From: Agelas oroides
Lineage: Eukaryota; Porifera; Demospongiae; Agelasida; Agelasidae
Length of the DNA stretch: 64,000 bases
Direction of reading: 5' to 3'
NCBI GenBank assembly: GCA_949130485.1
Contig: OX422183.1
Location: forward strand, 7,654,636 to 7,718,635
Below the pieces are notes generated by a model. That model worked only from the letters and a program-made list of their open reading frames with translations, did no database searches and had not been told where the DNA came from. Each line of letters starts with the position of its first letter. The stretch's first letter is position 1. A program made the translations under genes and the position numbers. This document shows positions 21,810-36,073 of this stretch, one piece after another.

Positions 21810-24800
21810 ATGGACGCCAGTGCTGTTGGAAGCAGTAAGCTGGTATTAGCGTCCCTTGTGGGATCATTGTGTAAACCTGTGTGTACTGTACTTTGGTAGG
21901 CTATATAAATGTATGTATTCAGGGAAAGTTCTACGTAGCTCACTGACACACATCTCGACACCCTTACACACACCATACTACTGCAGGACTGTGTCAGTTT
22001 CGTCTTGCTCTAGTGCAGCTAGCAGTTGGAGCCGACAAGGCTGCTAATTTGCAGAGAGCCAGTCAGAAAATCAAGGAAGCTGCACAGAATGGAGCCAAAG
22101 TAGTTGCACTACCGGTGTGTATGGTGTCGATAATTACCTAAGGGGGCATGTGGTTCAGCTTCTTTATAAATCAATTTGACATGAACGTTAGCCCTACATT
22201 TATTGCACTGCTGGTCAGTTTACATGAAAAAGGGTAGTGTCACTGTGCTTACGTAAGGCTACAACTGAAGTCACAAGGTCAGTCCCAAATTAGCTGGTTG
22301 ATTTCACAGTGCTAGGTAGAAAATAAATTGGTAGTAAATCGAAAAACAATAAAGTGCTAGTTTGGCTAGAGAGTCCACCCCTTTGTCCGCTAGCAAGTAG
22401 CATTGTCACTCTACAGGTAGCTATTTGAGTTGTTGTAGTTGATGAAAGCGACCCACATCTTGTGTCTACGAGTCTCAGAGACGTTGCCACTCTCTTCCTC
22501 CCAGGAGTGTTTCAACTCTCCCTATGGTACACAGTACTTTGCAGACTATGCCGAGACCATACCTGGTACCACAACTGAACATCTCTCCAGTGTTGCCAAA
22601 GAGCGTAAAATATACCTCATTGGAGGTGAGGAATTTGCTTCAGAAAGAACTTGTTCCACTGTAACCGGCCTCCAGTATGTAGTTGTTTATATATTGATTG
22701 ATGAGTAGTAGTAATTTTATTGTTGCGTCCAGGTTCCATTCCAGAACGAGATGGGGACAAACTTTACAACACCTGCACTGTGTTTAGTCCCACTGGTGCA
22801 ATGCTGGGCAAATACAGAAAGGTGAGCGTTGATGTTGTCTGTGTAGTCTTGTTCTTGCCTTTTTTTGTTTTGGCTGTTATCTGAACTATGAATATGTGTA
22901 TTTGTTCTTCTGCATGCTGTTCAACCTTTACCAGTATCATGGCGTAATGTAGTACGCCATATGTAGGGATGACCCCGAAAAAAAATGGCGGCCACAATAA
23001 AAGTGCACAAATGACACACTCGAAATGTCTATGTTTGATTAGTCAAAGGCCTCTATGAGCCATATCAGGCATTATCGAGTGCTTCCATGAGCAACGGGAC
23101 CGTTAACTTTGCTGGAGGGCATCGCTGAAGTACCAGATCGGTGAGTCGCTAAAACGGGCAAATCGTCTATCTTCTGACTTTCTTCTTTCTTTCTTTCTTT
23201 CTTCTTTCTTCTTCTGTCAGTGTAACTGTCAGCCAGGCAAGCACGATAATGGCTGAAGCTATTACAACAATTCAAACGTGAAAAAATAGCATAAATCACC
23301 GAGTATTGCACTCACTACTTATCGTTGTCGTAGAGCTCCAACTATTCTTCAGTGATTCTCAAGCACTCCTGTGTTAATGCTTAGTGCTTATATGCCATTT
23401 TGTTACAATAAAATTATTCATAGCAAGTGGAGCACGTGTTTAGATCTATAACTTACCTAGCCTCGTACCCCGCCCGTTCTTGGTACGAGGCTATAACTTA
23501 CCGTGAAAGATGAAGACAGCAACAGCCGAAGTCAGGTGGTATAACACAAAACATCAAGGGGATGTGCATGTTTCCAGGAGAAGGTATGTATTGCTAGAGA
23601 TACTGTAAATGAAAGTGTATGTGAGGACTCCCACACGGACGTGTAGCTAGTTGGCAAGTGCAGCAGTTTCTACTTCCGTTTAGACCATAGCTGAAGTCAT
23701 TTTGCATGTAATCTAGTTAGTTGCTGGTCATATAACCCACCTAGATACGAAGTATACTTGATAGTTAAAACACTAGCTGGTATTTGCCAGCTAGTGTTCT
23801 AAATTTGCCAGCTAGTGTTAAGTTGCCAGCTATTGTTTTAACCATCAAGTACTTCATATGACTTAGAACACTAGCCACTGATATTCAATTTTTTATTGTC
23901 AACTTTCACATTTCAAATTTGCTTGTTATAGTCATTTACATGCACATACAATGTTTACTGCGAGTTGATGGTAGCACTTTGGCTGGTGTCTTAACATCCT
24001 CCTTTTGTGTTGTGCCTGAGTCTTCATATTCCTCCAACGAAGCAAGTGGCAGCCTATTGGTAGCTTGGTATACTCAAACTCTAGTAGCACCGAGTCAACA
24101 GTGCATGGCTTCATTTCAAAACTTCTGCACTAGAGGTGGCCAAAGAACTGGCGGTTGTTCAGCTCCACAGACCCCTATGCGTTGGTTTCAAACTGATTTA
24201 GACTATAGCTACTCACCATCAAACAGTTCTGTAATGGGGTCTTACGACTCAATACTCTGGTGACAGTCTATGGAGAGTTTTTCGGTGAACCCATTAGTAG
24301 TCCACGTGAAATGAGCACGGATTTATAAGCTTGCATGCAAAGCCTTATTAAACTCATGTGCTTTGCACTTGGTTTTTTATGAGGCCTTGCTTGGACTTCT
24401 AAACCCCCCGGATGAAGAAGTTTGATGTTTGGATTGACAATTTCACTTCAAAGCATTTGAATTTATGACAATTCTTAGCTCTTTCTACTATCATACTGTA
24501 CACACCATGCATCTTCCCCTCGGCCTACCCTCCCATGTCACTTCTCTCTTACATTCCTAAAAAGCAATACAAAAAAAAACAGCAGGAACAAGTCACAAAA
24601 AAGTTTTCTGAATGAAAACAAGTGCATGTAGGGATGGAACCCTCAAAAACCAACCAAACTAGATGGGAATGACACCACAACAATTTCACACCATCCCTAC
24701 ATCTTGTGCCATTTTGCCAACTATGCACACTAAAAAATTCTCTAGCCTATTCACACCCACTAAATGAATACTAGCTGTACTCAGCGCTGCTCATTCCACA

Positions 24801-27800
24801 CCCTTTTACATAAAGACAATCCATATCTGCCATGTTCAGCAGCAATAAAATTTCATAACATAACTTACTCCAACATACCATACAGACCCAGCTCATGCAC
24901 TCGACAGTTTCTGCATTCAAACTAGTCTCACAAGCCAGACCCTTTCCGTTCCACAGTGCAGATCGCTTTCAGTATCGGCACACAGAGGAAGGAACTAAGA
25001 ATCGTCATAAATGCTTTGAAGTGAAATTGTAAATCCAAACATCAAACTTCTTCCCTCTGTGTGCCGCATACTGAAAGCGATCGGCGCTGTGCAGAAAGGG
25101 TCTGGCTTCCAAGACTAATTCAAGACAGACCATACCTGCCATTCTCAGCATAGCAACTACATTGCAGCCACCCACAACATAACCCCCCCCCCATGCACAC
25201 CAACATGCACTCCACACCCAGCACTACCCATCCCACTGCCTTCCACAACCCTCCTATGAACACAACTAACAAACACAAAGCATAGTTGGCAAAATGGCAC
25301 AAGATGTAGGGATGGTGTGAAATTGTTGTGGTGTCATTCTCATCTAGTTTGGTTGGTTTTTGAGGGTTCCATCCCTACATGCGCTTGTTTTCATTCAGAA
25401 AACTTTTTTGTGACTTTAGACCTTATGCAATACCTCCCGTAACCAAACGTGAAACGGACAGTGGATAGAACTCCAGATACTACGCTGCCATTTTGAGTGG
25501 CAAGGAAGACTGAGCTAAGTACAGCAAAGCACTTTGCGAGCTCACTGAGTCAACGAGGCATGCAGGTAAGCTTATTCGCTTTGGTGAGCTTAGGTCCTGT
25601 TGAGACCTTGTACATTGTTGGTGTAAATGTAAAATCACTTCCTGCGCTAGTGAGAAAGGAGCTCGCAAACTGCTCCACTGTACTTACGCTCCGTAGACTG
25701 CGGTCATTTTTGCCACTCAAAATGGCGGCGTAGTATCTGACTTTTGTCCACTAGCCATTTCACGTTTTGTTACGTGAGGTGATGATGTCAATTGCATAAG
25801 GTCTATAGTTTCTTTCTGCGTTGATGCACTCCATGCAGATCCACCTAGCTGACACTAATATCCCAGGCAAGGATCGGCTCCAAGAATCAGAGGCCCTCAC
25901 TCCTGGGAATGACCTGATGACGTTTGATACAGGTGTGTGCTCAGTTCAGAGTAAACCTTATAGCTGATGAGGCATGGTAGTACTCATCCTGTTCAGTGGG
26001 TGACTCTATAACATGTATAGGTCCGCCTTTTACCTATGAGGGAGATGTGGTCCACTGATTGTCCATTACTTGCTACTCAGTACATTCCTACCACTCACAT
26101 GTGCACCGTCTTTCCTTCACATCATTCAACACTATACATGCATGTATGCTACTTTACATGTGACCTCCTGTACAGCGGTTGCTAAGGAGATGCATATATA
26201 AGCCTGAAGATAGCACTATGGCATGCAACATACTAGATCTACAGCCTTCTGCAAGAATACACCATCTTTAGCCTACACCATTTAACATCTGAGCTCAACC
26301 ATGCATGCATTTGAGTGTATGGCCTTATATCCCCAAGCTGCCCCACCAAGTCTCTCAGCTATCTCATTAAGCTTCTCGATTACATGTGCCTTGTCTAGTC
26401 AGTACCTCATCAAGCTCCTCAGCTATATACTCAGTTCAGCTGTTGTACTACCATCAGCTAGTCAGTAAACATCTCAGCTATTGTACTACCATCTTGTCAG
26501 TAAGCTTCTCAGCTACTCAGTCCAGCCACTCAGCTGCTTCATCAAACATCTCATGCAGCTATTGAAGTGCATTTATAATGACTCCTTCACAGATGTTCTA
26601 AGGGTTGTCAGTGTATTGTGGTTGTAAGATGAACTGGGCAGCTGCCTATTGGGTTGCCTTATGCAATTAGTCTCTAATACCAAAAGCAGATCTCTCATAA
26701 CCACTGTCTCTTCAGCTTGTCTGCAACCATGGTAACCACTCTGTGGTTAAAACAACCAACTTGTTTTTGCAGTGATGCATGTGCATGCACGCACATCTCT
26801 AAGTCTCCTATTTGTTTCACTTCTCAAAACCTGATCACCATGAAGAATGCATAATTATATTTATTATTGGGTTTGTGCTTAGTAGGTATATTTCCTGTCT
26901 TCTGGCGTTGCAGAGTGGTGTAAGATTGGAATCGGTATCTGCATGGATCTGAGGTTTCCTGAGCTGGCTATCCTCTATGCACAGAAAGGTCTGCATGCAG
27001 TAGATAGATATACTAGCTAGCTAGATTATGTAATTATAGTTAGGTATAGATAGATGCATGCAATAACAATGCTAGATAGGTGGAAAGCTAGCCAGCAAAA
27101 TAGACGTCTGTTCTTCTTTCCCACTAGGTTGCAAGCTCCTTTGCTTTCCCAGTGCATTCAACATGACAACAGGCCCTGTCCACTTTGAGCTCCTCCTTAG
27201 AAGCAGGTATAGCCCTCTGAGTATTTGTTGTCCCTCAAGGTTTACTATATGGATACTTCAAGATTGGTATATATAGTCTTGTTCCCAGGAGGGAGTCTGC
27301 GAGGTTTCTTCAAATGGTGGTTAATATTGTATAGCTTCATGTATAATATGAGCTGGGAAGAACACTGTTCAGATTTTTAATGCCCCCTCACATTTTGATA
27401 CTAAACTAGTTACTATGAAAATACCCTATTCTCAAACACAGCTCAGTTACATTCAGCTAATTGCATGTTTAGTACTTTTTGCTCTTTATTTTCATCTTCT
27501 GCTCCAGGTCTCTGGATAACCAAGTCTACACAGCTGCTATCAGTCCTGCAAGAGATGAAACTGCCTCATATGTTGCCTGGGGCCACTCTACACTAGTCAA
27601 TCCATGGTATACATAATTAGTATAGGTAGCATAGTTTACTGTGGTATTTGGGATTAATAGCACAAGTAATTTCCTAAATAGCACGAGGCGAAGCAGGATG
27701 CTATATAGGGCATTACAAGTGCTATTAATCCCAAATTCCGCAGTAAACTGTGTTATTACATATAAACTATAATAACTGTCCAATAATTTACAGGTAAACA

Positions 27801-28381
27801 ATATCATTGTTGATATAAACTCTGCTATAGTTTACAAGTAAACAATGTCAGTGTACTTTTATGCACATTGACCAATCAAATCATTATTAAAACTTTTGCT
27901 CAGTAGACAGCCATCTGAGCAATCTGATTGGTTCATTTACTGTGCTATTTCACAAACTGTGCTATTTTACAGTACACAGTGTGCTATTTCACAGAAAATA
28001 GCTGAAATACTCTATGGACATTATGTGTGTGATGCTATTAACTATACTGTGAAACCTGTCTGTAATGACCACCATATAGGTTACTGCTAGACAGGTTACA
28101 GTCGGTTACTGCTTTGGGTTAATTCAACTGGGATATTTAGCCAAGTCACGTTCAATTTCATCTTACAATGGTCATTGGTGTATTGAGATGGCCAGCTGTT
28201 TGAAACTCAGTGGTGTACATATATCCTCAGGGGAGAGGTTGTCATGACGACAGAAGAGAGCGAGGCAGTCCTTTATAGTGATGTGGACCTGGGATGTCTG
28301 GACAGTGTTCGTGAACAGATCCCCGTCTCCAAACAGAAGAGACATGATGTCTACCAACTTGTTGATAAAGGCAGCCATTGA
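21810..28381 (+). CDS. NIT2-like nitrilase, copy B (9 exons, altered active-site surroundings)
   Basis: Tandem paralogue of NIT2 copy A. Proposed exons: 21810-21834, 21987-22114, 22505-22625, 22733-22821, 25839-25932, 26914-26988, 27128-27206, 27508-27606, 28231-28381. Exons 2-9 have exactly the lengths of copy A. GT/AG borders and frame are kept, giving 286 residues. The triad Glu ([10 protein letters not shown]), Lys (GKYRKIHL) and Cys ([12 protein letters not shown]) is present. Three positions near the site differ from copy A and from animal NIT2 as I know it: the Tyr after the catalytic Cys is Met, GPTHWELL is GPVHFELL, and YPGAFN is FPSAFN. The lid exon (about 25839) is also more diverged ([20 protein letters not shown]). 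No stop or frameshift is visible, so it looks like a functional but diverged enzyme. Introns share little with copy A, and the Crypton is absent. AATAAA at about 28538 may be the poly(A) signal. Confidence 0.88.
23458..23494. repeat. Minimal foldback, TAGCCTCGTACC type
   Basis: CTAGCCTCGTACC and GGTACGAGGCTA around a 12-base centre, in intron 4 of NIT2 copy B. It is the shortest member of this terminal family. Confidence 0.6.
24628..24701. mobile_element. 74-bp TGTAGGGATGG element
   Basis: Bounded by TGTAGGGATGG and CCATCCCTACA. The interior includes CCTCAAAAACCAACCAAACT. It is inverted relative to 25305-25379 and 50364-50438, with which it shares both interior and outer flanks. Confidence 0.7.
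24923..25117. mobile_element. Foldback element, AGTCTCACAAGCCAGACCC type
   Basis: AGTCTCACAAGCCAGACCCT and GGGTCTGGCTTCCAAGACT form the ends. Inner arms CAGATCGCTTTCAGTAT and ATACTGAAAGCGATCGG match, followed by TGTGTGCCG-like arms. Confidence 0.7.
25305..25379. mobile_element. 75-bp TGTAGGGATGG element
   Basis: Bounded by TGTAGGGATGG and CCATCCCTACA. Inverted partner of 24628-24701 and same-orientation relative of 50364-50438. Confidence 0.7.
27634..27757. mobile_element. Foldback element in intron 8 of NIT2 copy B
   Basis: Left arm AGTTTACTGTGGTATTTGGG and right arm CCCAAATTCCGCAGTAAACT. The inner arms AATAGCAC...GTGCTATT also pair. The centre contains GAGGCGAAGC, like the element at 11805-11950. 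Confidence 0.65.
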
Positions 28382-28539
28382 ATCCTATTGATACTATATT
28401 ATTTATGTGATATATTTTGCATTCATGATTGTTTTATGAGCCAAAGGTATGTTTTTCTAATCTTGTACCAATATTGCATGAAGGCCAGCTAAATATAGTA
28501 AGTGCTCATCTAGGCTCTAGCAGAACAGTGTTGTTTTAA

Positions 28540-31085
<2,546 letters not shown>

Positions 31086-31865
31086 ACACTTAGCTTCCTG
31101 TGTGAGAGACTATGGCCCACTACATGCATTTTGGTTGTTCTCTTTTGAGCGATACAATGGAATCCTTGGAAGACAACCAAACAACAATCGCTCCATTGAA
31201 ATACAGGTAATGATAATATGCATTTACACCTATTACACCTGGCAGAAACTAAACCCTTAATAGATGCATTTGGTGAGGTGGTGAGTCATCATGCAAGTCA
31301 TTTTGATTCCATTGATGTAACTGGCACTGATCCATCCCAGTCTCTTATTTGTTCTGAACCTACAAGCTATACTCTGACTGTTTTGCCAGATGAATGCATT
31401 GGTGTGCTCAACTCAGTCTATTCCATACTTCATCCTGATATCCAAATGCCTTCTGAATTGCCTGCAGCAGTGAAGAAGTTCTCATCTATTCAGGTGAATG
31501 GGTACAAGCTTTCCTCTATGAGCGGAAAAAAGCAAGTCATGTCCCGTATGTCTTGGCATCTTCTGTGTTCCCATTTCCTGGTACCAGATGTTCAAACAGT
31601 TTGTCCAGCTCAAATCCAGTATTTATCAAGCATTCTTTCACACTTTCAGGACACCCAGAACACTCTATTTCCCATGTATTTGCTGTTGTTTTATGTCACA
31701 GGTTCACCCCTGGGGAAACCTGTTGAAGTTTGGTGTAAAAGTGTTTTTGAACATTGTATAGAAAATCCCTATGTACCCATAGAAAATATTTCATCATGTG
31801 TGTTTATTTCCTTTGAATGTTTGGAAAACGAGGAAGTAGTTGTTGTTATACCACTTGTGCAGTAA
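31086..31865 (+). pseudogene. C-terminal fragment of a CACTA/EnSpm-like transposase (DUF4218-type)
   Basis: The stretch 31086-31206 encodes LASCVRDYGPLHAFWLFSF followed by ERYNGILGRQPNNNRSIEIQ, a hallmark of the DUF4218 region of CACTA-type transposases. It ends at a good donor (CAG/GTAATG). A second open stretch to the TAA at 31865 (from about 31245, phrase LIDAFGEVVSHHASHFDS) has the length and position of the transposase C-terminal part but no motif I can name. The N-terminal catalytic part is absent upstream, where there is AT-rich sequence, so this is a truncated relic. The exon junction is not resolved. Confidence 0.65.
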
Positions 31866-31957
31866 ATTATGTACTGTGTACTGATGTTACTAATGTGTAT
31901 ATACATTCCATCCTTTCCTCATTTATAGTCACCTTTTCTGATTGAATTTGTAAACAG

Positions 31958-32706
31958 AAACATCACTTTTCCTAATGGAGAACCTAAACAGGAAACATCA
32001 CCTTTCCTGATTGAGCTAGTTCCGAACAGGAAACATCACATTTTCTGATTGAGTTCCGGAACAGGAAACATCACATTTTCTGATTGAGCTAGTTCCGAAC
32101 AGGAAACATCACATTTTCTGATTGAGTTCCGAACAGGAAACATCACCTTTCCTGATTGAGCTAGTTCCGAACAGGAAACATCACATTTTCTGATTGAGTT
32201 CCGGAACAGGAAACATCACATTTTCTGATTGAGTTCCGAACAGGAAACATCACATTTTCTGATTGAGTTCCGAACAGGAAACATCACATTTTCTGATTGA
32301 GTTCCGAACAGGAAACATCACATTTTCTGATTGAGTTCCGAACAGGAAACATCACATTTTCTGATTGAGTTCCGGACAGGAAACATCACATTTTCTGATT
32401 GAGTTCCGGACAGGAAACATCACATTTTCTGATTGAGTTCCGGAACAGGAAACATCACATTTTCTGATTGAGTTCCGAACAGGAAACATCACATTTTCTG
32501 ATTGAGTTCCGAACAGGAAACATCACATTTTCTGATTGAGTTCCGAACAGGAAACATCACATTTTCTGATTGAGTTCCGAACAGGAAACATCACATTTTC
32601 TGATTGAGTTCCGGACAGGAAACATCACATTTTCTGATTGAGTTCCGGACAGGAAACATCACATTTTCTGATTGAGTTCCGAACAGGAAACATCACATTT
32701 TCTGAT
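31958..32706. repeat. 34-bp tandem array (~21 copies)
   Basis: Units of about 34-38 bp containing GAACAGGAAACATCACATTT and TCTGATTGAGTTCC, highly homogeneous in the middle and diverged at both edges. It begins less than 100 bp after the transposase relic. CACTA elements often carry subterminal arrays, so the two may belong together; this is inference. Confidence 0.93.
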
Positions 32707-32935
32707 CGAATTTCTAGGCATGAAACTTGAACCAGGAAATGTTTTCATTCCTATCAGGAATATTGATCTTTCCTGGCAGGGTTACGAGAAAGAAATCTCA
32801 TTTTGAAAATTTCATTAATTTCCTCATGATATCCAAAATTTCCTGATAGGGTTTCCTGCTGGAAATCCTACCTCATATTTCCGTTTGTATTTCCTGCATG
32901 GAAAAGCACTGGAAATGTCATATTTTTCCCAGTGG

Positions 32936-33456
32936 AGGCTGCTCAGGTACTGTAGCAACAATCATAAACTATATCACTGTAAAAAAATTGAAGGTTGATT
33001 TAACCCAAGAAATGTCATCTCAGTTGCAGTCTGGATTCATCCAGTTCCAGATGGTTGCCCACTTCCTTTTGCCATGGTTTTGCCACGGTTAAGGGTTACA
33101 TCCCTTGTCCAGTGAAAGTTTCTAGCAAACAATGAACTAGGTTGCAAATGAAATTCATTTTGTCATTGCATACTTCTACCTAAAGGGGTTGGAACTCAGG
33201 CTATATTCATGTGTTATTGGGTGAACTCTGAAACATATTCATGCACTACGGGCTAACTTTTGGGATTTATGTACTTTTACACAAGTATTCATGCCTTATT
33301 GGAACTTTGAGTAGCAAAGGCTGTACACTACACTGTGGTAAAAGTAGGAGACAGAGGCCAAGCTCCTGCAACTGAGCTAACCCATCTTGGGTTAAATCAA
33401 CCTCCAGTTTTTTCCAGTGATATAGGTTTACGAGTACACAGCATCGATACCAGCCT
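32936..33456. mobile_element. Inverted-repeat element (~520 bp)
   Basis: Left AAACTATATCACTGTAAAAA then TTGAAGGTTGATTTAACCCA; right TGGGTTAAATCAACCTCCAG then TTTTTTCCAGTGATATAGG. Outer parts (GGCTGCTCAGGTACTGTAG against GTACACAGCATCGATACC) match less well. The interior is unrelated non-coding sequence. Confidence 0.55.
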
Positions 33457-33594
33457 CGTAGTGAAGCCATGGCCATGTTATGAACCACGGAGCCTGGCAA
33501 CTCCTACGAGCAAATGATCGGTAGGGAAACTGTAAATTCCGAGGGTGATAGGGCTGATCTGGAGGGTCAAAAACTTCCTCCAGCTGTCCAGACG

Positions 33595-33930
33595 TAGTCT
33601 CGTGCCTAGCCGGATATAACCTACGGAAAATCCGTCTGGTAACGTTGGGCTCGATTCTGGGGCTTTTCTACTTACAACGGAGTTATTTGAACGTGCCAAT
33701 CAAATTGTAAGCATGTCCAATTACTCGGTCAGCCCACTGGCGCCCTATCACTGTGTGGATGCTAATTGGTGATAATTGAAGCCATGTAGAGGTGAGAACT
33801 TCCATATATGGTCAGCGCCAGCCGTGTTCAAAGTTCAAACCCTGCTGATGTGTGCAAAAACCCAAGGCACGCAATGTTACCAGATCAGATGGATTTTCTG
33901 TAGGTTATATCCGGCTGGTCATGAGACTAG
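33595..33930. mobile_element. Foldback element, AGTCTCGTGCC type
   Basis: Left arm AGTCTCGTGCCTAGCCGGAT then ATAACCTACGGAAAATCCG; right arm TTTTCTGTAGGTTATATCCG then GCTGGTCATGAGACTA. The arms are about 50 bp. Confidence 0.7.
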
Positions 33931-34046
33931 GGCAGCACGTGGCCTTCCCTAGTCCAGATGTTGATTGAACGGCCACGTGCTGCCCTAGTCTCGATCTATA
34001 TCTCGTGCCCAGACCTACGCGCCCCCGTCTGGGCACCAGACTAGTG
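33927..34046. mobile_element. Two adjoining small palindromes
   Basis: CTAGGGCAGCACGTGGCC pairs with GGCCACGTGCTGCCCTAG (33927-33989). Immediately after it, CTCGTGCCCAGACC and GTCTGGGCACCAGACTA form a second palindrome to 34046. Both carry ends of the AGTCTCG group. Confidence 0.6.
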
Positions 34047-34507
34047 CTGCCCAGAAGTTACGATTATTTGCGTAAAAAAGTGGTAGCGTATCGGCCCTGC
34101 AGTAGAGTGGGGGTGGGGAGGGTGGGCAGAGTCCCACAAATGGGTCTCATCTCCTGATACACACGCACACATTTAAAATCCTGGGAAGGGCCTATGGACA
34201 AGGCTACACACACCTAGAGGAAAAATGTGTATCTGACAGAAAGTTGCAGGGCTAGAATTTGTTATTCATTGTTGCAGCTGGTTCATTACAGTTAATGAAT
34301 CCATTACACACATACATTTACTGCTACATAGCTACAGGATAAGAAAACATATATAATGCCCTGTAGGAACACTAAATATGACTGCATGTAGTAAGTCTAC
34401 CATACCAAGAGTCAGGAGACACTGAGATACTTGAAATATATGAAGAGTCATAAGTGATTAGTAACAGATTGTAGTATAGTCGCTAGAACTGTATGCTGCA
34501 CAGGTTG

Positions 34508-36073
34508 CTAGGGCAATGAGACACTCCGCTGAATTTTTCTATTAAACAACTGCTGGATATCATTAATGACCTGCTTGAGCACTGGATCTTCGTTTTCAAC
34601 AAAGACACTTAGCTGAGAGACAGACTGCTTCATTCGAGCTTCAATGTCTAAAAGCCCTGCTGAGTTCAAACGGCTTTGAAATACAGTTTTCTTTTGTTGA
34701 ATCTTCAGTTGAATTTCAACTCGTCTTTTAAAGAACTCTGAGTCAATTGATTCCAGTTTTTTTCTGAGGCTACAGATTTCTGTCTCCTTCTGTCTAACAT
34801 CTGCTTCTTTTTGCTTTAGCTCTTCACACAAGGAGGTATTCTCTTCACACAGACTGACATTTTCCAATTTCAAACTGTCAACTTCATGCCCCAAGCGGTG
34901 TATTTCCTGTTTGTGTTGCTGTATTTCTTGATTGTGCTCCTCCCTCTCGTTCTTCAGAAGCTGATCCAGCTCATCACAGCGTTTTTCAAGCCCATCATTT
35001 TGTTTTTCAAGTCCATCAGTTTGCTTTGCTAGCTGGCGTGCAATCAGTGCCATATCTTTACACTCCTTTGTCTTTTCCAACAACTGATTTTCAAGACGTT
35101 CCTTCTCTGTCCTGTGCTGAGACTCCACTTGTTTCAGCTCCTTCTCATAGCCACAAATCTCATTTTCATACCCTTCACATCGCTGTTCTGCCTCCTTTAG
35201 CTGATTTACAACCTGAAGCAACTCTCCCCTTTGTCTTTGCACCTCATCACTTATTTGAGCTAGCTCAGTGTTCTGTACCTCAACCTCCTCCTCCTTTTGG
35301 CTGTAACTGGTAGTAACAAACTCTTCCAAATACTTCAACTTTAATCTAAACTCTCTTCTGAACTCTGACTGAGTGACACAAGCTGTCTGTGTACTAGCAC
35401 CGTTTGGTACACTCAGGGAATGTCTAGGAGCATTTTCTGCTAAAGGTAGGGCCTGAGGGGTACCTATAATATCCGACTTGGACTCATGAGATGTTTCTGG
35501 AGTGGGAGAGATAAAGACAGAAACACCAGACTCAGAGGGTTTGGTGTCAAGTTGTCTTGAGTGTGGGGGCACACACACACCATCACAAGGTTGCATGGTT
35601 AAGGGCGGAGGTGGTGTCACAACAGCACCATTATCACGTAGACAGACTTCTGTCTTTTCAGTTTCATCGTCTGCCTCAAGAGGAGCTACTAGCTGTGACC
35701 CAGAGGATTCAGTTGGGGTCTCTGCACTGTAACTAGCTAGGGGTGGTTTCATCATATGCTCATAGTCTCCTTCAAGCTTGTTGGCCAGGTGCCCAAGTGC
35801 TGGGACAGATTTCAGCACTCCCAGGAAGCTGCTGAAGGCAGTAGGGTTGGTCTTGACCTGGCATTCAATTGCATTCAGAAGGTCAACAGTTCTCTGGTTC
35901 ATATCAGCCTTTCCAAGAGCGTTGTCCTTCCTCTCTTGCGTAATGAGGTCACTTTGATACAGCAGAGGCACAAGAGCATTCAACTCTGTCTTCAGACCAT
36001 CCTTCAGGAAACCAAAGTTCTTTTTAAACACTCTAAACTCTACAGGATTTTTAGCTACAACTGTGGAGGCCAT
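34508..36073 (-). CDS. CARD-coiled-coil protein
   Basis: 521 residues from the first ATG (MASTVV), intronless. Residues about 10-100 resemble a caspase-recruitment (death-fold) domain: FLKDGLKTELNALVPLLYQ, SDLITQERKDNALGKADMNQ, RTVDLLNAIECQVK, AFSSFLGVLKSVPALGHLA. A Ser/Thr/Pro-rich linker covers about 110-230. A long coiled coil follows (about 235-475) with heptads rich in Glu, Lys, Gln and Leu. The C terminus (SQLSVFVENEDPVLKQV and on) is a short tail. CARD plus coiled coil is the arrangement of scaffold proteins such as CARD9/10/11 and BCL10-type adaptors, which polymerise through the CARD and feed NF-kB or caspases. No MAGUK, caspase or kinase domain is present here. Partners are unknown, and the CARD call rests on pattern reading of a diverged domain. 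A TTAA-flanked element lies 93 bp upstream. Confidence 0.78.
   Translation of the reverse strand: MASTVVAKNPVEFRVFKKNFGFLKDGLKTELNALVPLLYQSDLITQERKDNALGKADMNQRTVDLLNAIECQVKTNPTAFSSFLGVLKSVPALGHLANKLEGDYEHMMKPPLASYSAETPTESSGSQLVAPLEADDETEKTEVCLRDNGAVVTPPPPLTMQPCDGVCVPPHSRQLDTKPSESGVSVFISPTPETSHESKSDIIGTPQALPLAENAPRHSLSVPNGASTQTACVTQSEFRREFRLKLKYLEEFVTTSYSQKEEEVEVQNTELAQISDEVQRQRGELLQVVNQLKEAEQRCEGYENEICGYEKELKQVESQHRTEKERLENQLLEKTKECKDMALIARQLAKQTDGLEKQNDGLEKRCDELDQLLKNEREEHNQEIQQHKQEIHRLGHEVDSLKLENVSLCEENTSLCEELKQKEADVRQKETEICSLRKKLESIDSEFFKRRVEIQLKIQQKKTVFQSRLNSAGLLDIEARMKQSVSQLSVFVENEDPVLKQVINDIQQLFNRKIQRSVSLP

Larger units (their letters stand above)
24390..25415. mobile_element. Nested inverted-repeat complex in intron 4 of NIT2 copy B
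   Basis: Left arm from about 24395 and right arm to about 25412 are inverted copies of two blocks. One is the 74-75-bp TGTAGGGATGG element with its flanks (AAAAAAGTTTTCTGAATGAA against TTCATTCAGAAAACTTTTTT). The other is AAGAAGTTTGATGTTTGGAT against ATCCAAACATCAAACTTCTT. An independent foldback element sits in between. No coding sequence is recognised. Confidence 0.7.

Noticed and set aside
23919-24263. 114-codon plus frame in NIT2 copy B intron 4
   Set aside because: No recognisable motif; inside an intron and preceded by repeats. It could be an unknown small gene but nothing supports it.
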